Part shown: positions 62,982 to 64,000 of the stretch, piece after piece | How the letters are laid out: each line of letters begins with the position of its first letter | Position numbering within the stretch: the first letter of the stretch is position 1 | Assembly (NCBI GenBank): GCA_945881875.1 | Contig: CAMCVH010000001.1 | Span: forward strand, 496,001-560,000 | Length of the DNA stretch: 64,000 nucleotides | Direction: 5' to 3' | Source of the DNA: Polynucleobacter meluiroseus | GTDB lineage: Bacteria > Pseudomonadota > Gammaproteobacteria > Burkholderiales > Burkholderiaceae | The notes under the pieces: generated by a model | Told to the model about the DNA's origin: nothing | The model's database searches: none | Seen by the model: the letters and a program-made list of their open reading frames with translations, nothing else | Program-made: the position numbers and the translations under genes

Positions 62982-64000
62982 TCATGAACCAACTACTTTT
63001 CCATCATTACGCCATATAGCAATCGTCGCTGATCTAGGTCTAGTAAAGCTATTTTTATCAGGCCAATTTGAAATTGCTTGTGGGGTTTGAGGGTTTGAGC
63101 GCTCAGATGGAGACTCACCAGGATGCTGAATATTGACGAACATCGTTTTCATGTCAGGCGTCATATCTATACCAGTTACTTCGCACCCTTTAGGACCTAT
63201 CAAAAAGCGTCTAAATTCTTTAGTCTTTGGATCAGAGGCGTACATGGCATTGTTAGTTATTTGAGCGTATGCGCCTTTACCAAGCGCTGAAGTAGATATA
63301 TCTGTTTGAGTCCACAAGATACCGCGCTTATCAAACCATAGGCCATCAGGCGAACCAAGTGTATCCCCGATGACATTGCCGCGCAAATGAGGTTCAGTAC
63401 TGTTAGGATCTCCCGCAAGGGTGTAAATCTCCCACTTAAATACAGTGCTTGAACTATCTCCGTTAGCCTCACTCCAACGGACGATATGCCCCATTAAGTT
63501 ATTGGCTCTTGGATTAGCTGCATTAAGATTGACCTTAGTTCCACGATCGGAATTATTTGTCAAAGTGACATACACATCTTGGTTATTCGGATTGACAGCT
63601 ACCCACTCCGGACGGTCCATTGATGTGGCACCAACAAAGTCAGCGGCTAATCGAGCATGAATCAGAATATAGGCTTGATCATTAAATCCATTTGCGGCTG
63701 TTAAGCCATTACGGTTATGTTCAAGAGCAATCCAACGACCAGTTCCATCAGCATCATAACGCGCCACATACAAAGTGCCATTATCTAGCAAGTCTTTGTT
63801 ATTTGACTGATTAACTGGGTCATATGATTTTTTGCTGACAAATTTATAAACATATTCGCTTCTTTGATCATCACCCATGTAAACAACAACTTTTTTGTTT
63901 TTAGCAATTGTTAATGCGGCACCTTCATGCTTAAAACGACCCAAAGCTGTTCGCTTAATAGGAGTTGACTTCGGATCTTTAGGATCAATCTCAACAACCC
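62982..64000 (-). CDS. phoX: PhoX-like alkaline phosphatase (DUF839), C-terminal part, cut by window edge
   Basis: PhoX enzymes are exported Ca/Fe-dependent phosphomonoesterases induced by phosphate starvation. The frame is open to the right edge and reads VVEIDPKDPKSTPIKRTALGRFKHEGAAL in outline, then VVVYMGDDQRSEYVYKFVS, GTLYVARYDADGTGRW, GSPDGLWFDKRGILWTQTD and FVNIQHPGE, all typical of the DUF839/PhoX C-terminal half. The N-terminus, Tat signal and promoter lie outside the window. It adds phosphate-ester use to the phosphonate operon beside it. Confidence 0.88.
   Translation of the reverse strand, partial: VVEIDPKDPKSTPIKRTALGRFKHEGAALTIAKNKKVVVYMGDDQRSEYVYKFVSKKSYDPVNQSNNKDLLDNGTLYVARYDADGTGRWIALEHNRNGLTAANGFNDQAYILIHARLAADFVGATSMDRPEWVAVNPNNQDVYVTLTNNSDRGTKVNLNAANPRANNLMGHIVRWSEANGDSSSTVFKWEIYTLAGDPNSTEPHLRGNVIGDTLGSPDGLWFDKRGILWTQTDISTSALGKGAYAQITNNAMYASDPKTKEFRRFLIGPKGCEVTGIDMTPDMKTMFVNIQHPGESPSERSNPQTPQAISNWPDKNSFTRPRSATIAIWRNDGKVVGS

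Overview
The window reads as chromosomal DNA of a low-GC betaproteobacterium of the Burkholderiaceae, most like a free-living freshwater Polynucleobacter. The basis is protein resemblance (IF3 beginning I-A-T-E-K-T-H, monomeric isocitrate dehydrogenase, DUF2069, DUF3422, the PlcP/Agt pair), AT-rich intergenic DNA and tight gene packing. The species call is an inference. I see no phage, insertion sequence, CRISPR array or pseudogene. Nearly all genes are intact; pheS (left edge) and a phoX-like gene (right edge) are cut by the window.

Layout. 1-3.9 kb (minus): the translation block thrS-infC-rpmI-rplT-pheS behind tRNA-Val(GAC), with infC starting at a rare ATA codon and a terminator-like hairpin just before thrS. 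4-10 kb (minus): relA, an alpha/beta hydrolase, then 3-hydroxybutyrate dehydrogenase, a cation-efflux protein and the two subunits of succinyl-CoA:3-ketoacid CoA-transferase (ketone-body or polyhydroxybutyrate use). 10-24 kb: ETF-ubiquinone oxidoreductase, a secreted phosphoesterase, an MFS carrier, aroC, CBS protein, YihY, WrbA, DUF2069, a GlcD-type oxidase, a small winged-helix protein, monomeric NADP-isocitrate dehydrogenase, a SOUL haem-binding protein and an old-yellow-enzyme reductase.

24-41.5 kb is a phosphate-stress block. A divergent pair opens it: an OlsA-like acyltransferase on one side and plcP-agt on the other, followed by olsB. These are the known parts for replacing phospholipids with glycolipids and ornithine lipids. 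Next come ppx and ppk1 (divergent), then phoR, a small opposite-strand ORF, phoB, phoU and pstBACS, then an arsenic operon arsR-arsI-arsC-acr3. Candidate Pho boxes (TGTCA-like units repeated every 11 bp) lie before plcP/olsA, olsB, ppk1, ppx, pstS and arsR, so lipid remodelling, polyphosphate, phosphate uptake and arsenic defence look like one regulon.

41.5-56 kb is mixed: a lysine-tailed small protein, an outer-membrane protein, SOS-controlled umuDC with a perfect LexA box, DUF3422, an HNH protein, a FAD oxidoreductase, a DnaQ/GIY-YIG fusion, a DASH-type photolyase homologue, a LON-domain protein, an MpaB-like oxygenase, small membrane and secreted proteins, AlkB, a DCC protein, a FolB-like protein, a family-2 glycosyltransferase and an Rrf2 regulator without the Fe-S cysteines but with a clear operator.

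56-62.2 kb (minus) is a seven-gene phosphonate operon: a PhnZ-like HD oxygenase, phnC, phnD, phnE, an iron alcohol dehydrogenase, a FAD oxidoreductase and phnX. It has no phnW transaminase and no phnY hydroxylase; the FAD enzyme and the dehydrogenase may supply phosphonoacetaldehyde to PhnX instead. The right edge holds an unknown protein and the end of a PhoX-like alkaline phosphatase, continuing the phosphorus-scavenging theme.
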